This document shows positions 5,176 through 5,274 of a stretch of DNA of 5,274 nucleotides, piece after piece. How positions within the stretch are numbered: the first letter of the stretch is position 1; every line of letters starts with the position of its first letter. A model generated the notes under the pieces. The model had not been told where the DNA came from. It did no database searches and worked only from the letters and a program-made list of their open reading frames with translations. The translations under genes were made by a program, and so were the position numbers. This stretch comes from Acidobacteria bacterium 37-71-11 (lineage in GTDB: Bacteria > Acidobacteriota > Thermoanaerobaculia > Thermoanaerobaculales > Thermoanaerobaculaceae). Location: assembly GCA_002279285.1 (NCBI GenBank), contig NCBR01000213.1, positions 1 to 5,274 on the forward strand. Direction: 5' to 3'.

Positions 5176-5274
5176 TGTCGGGCGACAGCAGAAACTGACC
5201 CCCTGGCGACAGAAGTATTGCCCCCCCTTCGAGGTTGCCAGGGAGGCGAGATGGAGAGCGAGGAGACCGTGGGG
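5176..5274 (+). mobile_element. Probable left end of an IS21-like insertion sequence (partial)
   Basis: Starting with TG at 5176, two related 23-bp blocks stand 24 bp apart: one at 5181-5203 (GGCGACAGCAGAAACTGACC and three more C) and one at 5205-5227 (GGCGACAGAAGTATTGCCCC and three more C). Repeated GACAGAAA-x-TGACCCC-type blocks next to a TG terminus are typical of IS21-family ends, where they are transposase binding sites. An ORF with a strong ribosome site begins 24 bases further on. Only one end is in the window, the transposase domain is not visible, and I recognised the motif from memory rather than by comparison. Confidence 0.5.
5251..5274 (+). CDS. Start of an ORF running off the right edge, possibly IstA-like transposase
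   Basis: ATG at 5251 opens a frame (MESEETVG) that continues past the window. It is preceded by GGGAGG with a 4-base spacer (CGAG), an excellent Shine-Dalgarno. Its position just inside the presumed IS21-like end is where istA, the DDE transposase gene, is expected. Eight residues cannot show a domain, so the product is inferred from position only. Confidence 0.4.

Larger units (their letters stand above)
4949..5250. other. Intergenic region upstream of rpmH
   Basis: About 300 bases without a convincing gene. From left to right it holds the rpmH leader and promoter (to 5023), a short pyrimidine-rich stretch (minus strand), a 7-bp tandem repeat (5039-5087), GC-rich unassigned sequence (about 5088-5141), a 10-bp direct repeat pair, and the presumed end of an insertion sequence from about 5176. 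I looked for TTATCCACA-type DnaA boxes, AT-rich unwinding sequence and dnaA itself, and saw none, so an origin is not supported here even though the gene neighbourhood is origin-like. Confidence 0.7.

Noticed and set aside
4878..5198. Plus-strand open frame across the heptamer repeat (peptide with WIVGRGSWIVDRGSW)
   Set aside because: The repetitive peptide is simply the translated 7-bp repeat, and the first part is antisense to rpmH.
1..5274. CRISPR array, tRNA or rRNA gene, or phage defence system
   Set aside because: No regularly spaced long repeats, tRNA-like arms or defence-family proteins were seen; the genes are housekeeping.

Overview
The window is a compact, high-GC segment of a bacterial chromosome. 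It carries the classic gene block found next to the replication origin, almost entirely on the minus strand. In transcription order (right to left) the genes are rpmH (ribosomal protein L34), rnpA (RNase P protein), yidD, yidC (membrane insertase), rsmG (16S rRNA m7G methyltransferase), parA, parB (broken into two overlapping reading frames) and a small bactofilin. The YidC has the large periplasmic domain typical of diderms. That feature, the high GC content and the parAB-bactofilin linkage suggest a Gram-negative, Myxococcota/Methylomirabilota-like lineage, but the sequence alone does not settle the phylum.

Right part (about 4949-5274): a roughly 300-base gene-free stretch. It holds a good sigma70-type promoter pointing into rpmH, a tandem array of a 7-bp unit, a 10-bp direct repeat, and at the edge what looks like the left end of an IS21-like insertion sequence with the first codons of an ORF on the plus strand. 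I see no dnaA and no DnaA-box cluster.

Middle (2031-4948): rpmH, rnpA, yidD, yidC and rsmG follow one another with gaps of 25 nt or less, or with overlaps of 1-4 nt. Genes that often lie between yidC and rsmG (jag/khpB, mnmE, mnmG) are absent.

Left part (1-2043): a 16-bp palindromic parS site sits exactly on the rsmG/parA junction and also encodes the end of RsmG. parA, the two halves of parB and bactofilin follow with overlaps of 4-23 nt, so the whole block is probably one transcription and translation-coupled unit. The notable anomaly is parB: the first frame stops after the helix-turn-helix and the second frame supplies the C-terminal domain. The junction is what a 13-bp deletion in the conserved GELSxGHARAL segment would leave. 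Either chromosome segregation here uses a two-piece ParB, or parB is a fresh pseudogene, or the sequence has a local error.

Together the genes cover ribosome and tRNA processing (L34, RnpA, RsmG), membrane protein insertion (YidD/YidC) and origin segregation/cell organisation (ParA-ParB-parS, bactofilin).
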